Shown here piece after piece: positions 33,230-34,066 of a DNA stretch of 34,066 bases. The stretch is taken from the NCBI GenBank assembly GCA_900550465.1, contig URSC01000021.1, positions 1 through 34,066 on the forward strand, written 5' to 3'. The notes beneath the pieces are model-generated. The model saw only the letters and a list, made by a program, of their open reading frames with translations. It was not told where the DNA came from and did not search any database. The position numbers were made by a program, and so were the translations under genes. Position 1 is the stretch's first letter. Each line of letters opens with the position of its first letter. Source of the stretch: an uncultured Alistipes sp. GTDB lineage: Bacteria > Bacteroidota > Bacteroidia > Bacteroidales > UBA932.

Positions 33230-33928
33230 TCAGAATAGAATATCCGCTATCTGAGAAGGCCTGTCTACGATGTGGGCGGGGGAGTAGGAGGCGAGTTCCT
33301 CCCGGGTGCGGCAGCCCCAGGTGACGGCGACGGCCTCGAGGCCGGCGTTGGCGGCGGTCTGCATGTCCACGCCGGAGTCTCCGATGTACAGGACGGACGG
33401 GCGTTCGTCGGGGAAATTCCGTCCTGGACCGTCTGCAGCGGGGCAATGTATTCCTGCTTCACGGAGAATGTCCCATACTATCACCGGCTCCGGCTTGCGG
33501 GGCACACCCTCCCTTTCTCCGAATACGGCGCAGAAAGGTATCTCAGGGAAGAAATGCTGCATGAGCTTGACTGTCGCGGGATGGTATTTGTTCGAGGCTA
33601 CGGCTACTTTGATGCCGCGGCGGCAGATTGCGGCGAGAAGTTCCGGGATGCCGTCGAAGGGCCTGGTCATGTCGGCGCAGTGCTCGCCGTAGTAAGGCAG
33701 GAAGAGGCTCCTGATGCGCAGGACTTCTTCCTTGTTGCGGGCTTCTTCCGGCAATGCTCTCTCGAACAGCTTGTTGATGCCGTTTCCGATATATGATGCT
33801 ATTTCCTTTTCGCTATGGACGGGATAGCCGCAGGCTGCAAGGGCCTGGTTGGTTGCCGCCGCGATGTCGGGGACGGTGTAGAGCAGGGTGCCGTCCAGGT
33901 CGAATATCACTAATTTTTTCTCACTCAT
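33230..33928 (-). CDS. HAD-family phosphatase, phosphoglycolate phosphatase-like
   Basis: 232 residues. Motif I is FDLDGT (9-14) with nucleophile Asp10 and Asp12, motif II AVASNKYH, motif III near RKPEPVIVWDIL, and motif IV IGDSGVDMQTA. The helical cap after motif I matches the Gph/PGPase group. Likely removes phosphate from 2-phosphoglycolate formed in DNA repair or metabolism, but the group has varied substrates. Promoter word TAAATTTG is seven bases before the ATG and back to back with a promoter on the other strand. Confidence 0.88.
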   Translation of the reverse strand: MSEKKLVIFDLDGTLLYTVPDIAAATNQALAACGYPVHSEKEIASYIGNGINKLFERALPEEARNKEEVLRIRSLFLPYYGEHCADMTRPFDGIPELLAAICRRGIKVAVASNKYHPATVKLMQHFFPEIPFCAVFGEREGVPRKPEPVIVWDILREAGIHCPAADGPGRNFPDERPSVLYIGDSGVDMQTAANAGLEAVAVTWGCRTREELASYSPAHIVDRPSQIADILF

Positions 33929-33935
33929 AGGTCTG

Positions 33936-33943
33936 CAAATTTA
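33936..33943 (-). promoter_or_regulatory. Promoter -7 box TAAATTTG for the HAD gene
   Basis: Perfect TAnnTTTG, seven bases before the ATG. One base separates it from the opposite-strand box. Confidence 0.6.
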
Positions 33944-33944
33944 G

Positions 33945-33952
33945 TATCTTTG
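33945..33952 (+). promoter_or_regulatory. Promoter -7 box TATCTTTG for the last gene
   Basis: Perfect TAnnTTTG, 32 bases before the ATG at 33985. Confidence 0.55.
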
Positions 33953-33984
33953 AATGATTTTTTCACAACGATAATTCAAGCGAT

Positions 33985-34066
33985 ATGAAGAAAGCACTCA
34001 GGATTACTTCAGCGGCGGTACTGTTTTGTAGCGCCCACAACCGACGCGGGGGCGGCTCTCCCTACC
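33985..34066 (+). CDS. Start of an exported protein, cut by the window end
   Basis: 27 codons. MKKALRITSAAVLFC reads as the start of a signal peptide, but the next residues (SAHNRRGGGSPY) are not signal-like. Either the frame is not coding past this point or the last 40 bases are not native. Too short to name. Confidence 0.35.
   Translation, partial: MKKALRITSAAVLFCSAHNRRGGGSPY

Overview
The window looks like chromosomal DNA of a gut-type Bacteroidales (Bacteroidota). The evidence is the gene content (NVEALA/six-bladed-propeller lipoproteins, TPR membrane regulators with a LuxR-like end, an OMP_b-brl_3-type barrel with a carboxypeptidase-like plug domain, GH109, an rSAM/lipoprotein pair, RhuM, DUF4143-type ATPases) and the repeated presence of the Bacteroides -7 promoter word TAnnTTTG before start codons. 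GC is fairly high, and an Alistipes-like or unnamed relative is possible, but the genus cannot be fixed from this sequence.

Layout. 1-5050 (minus strand) is a lipoprotein locus: a propeller lipoprotein and a TPR/LuxR-like membrane regulator, then a promoter, then a DUF3244-like secreted protein, a cysteine-rich NVEALA peptide, a second propeller lipoprotein and a thioredoxin-like lipoprotein cut by the window edge. 5164-7481 (minus) is an overlapping run: DUF3791, a DUF3990 (ADP-ribosyltransferase-like) protein, a second small protein and a GT4 glycosyltransferase. 7522-8553 is an orphan third propeller. 8622-9011 is a repeat-rich spacer holding six copies of a 15-bp palindrome. 9117-13109 holds mutS and an FtsX/MacB-type permease. 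13227-13889 is an AT-rich CPBP protease gene between two copies of the permease's last seven codons.

14299-20838 holds two AAA ATPases, each preceded by short repeats, flanking a small regulon: an outer-membrane barrel (minus), a PAS/LuxR regulator (plus) and a shortened ThiF/E1-like protein. Four ACAC-N4-GTGT operators lie here, and the barrel and ThiF promoters share the same operator, the same -7-like word and the same spacing. 20902-23132 holds GH109 and ksgA (minus).

23179-28099 holds a divergent AlkD-like glycosylase and AlbA_2 protein, a 172-bp palindromic element that supplies the stop codons of two convergent genes, a flavodoxin/ferredoxin (EFR1) protein, a GNAT-Ogt fusion and a membrane-cytidylate-kinase fusion. 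28366-31596 holds a PNPOx-like protein, a RhuM protein, a DUF362 lipoprotein and an Mpv17-like membrane protein. 31677-33211 is a two-gene radical-SAM/lipoprotein system, followed by a phosphoglycolate-phosphatase-like HAD gene (minus) and a gene truncated at the window end.

The strongest candidates for undescribed biology are the LuxR-barrel-ThiF regulon with its matching promoters, the NVEALA/propeller/TPR locus, the rSAM/lipoprotein pair, and the back-to-back promoters that predict near-leaderless divergent transcripts. No rRNA, tRNA or CRISPR array was seen.
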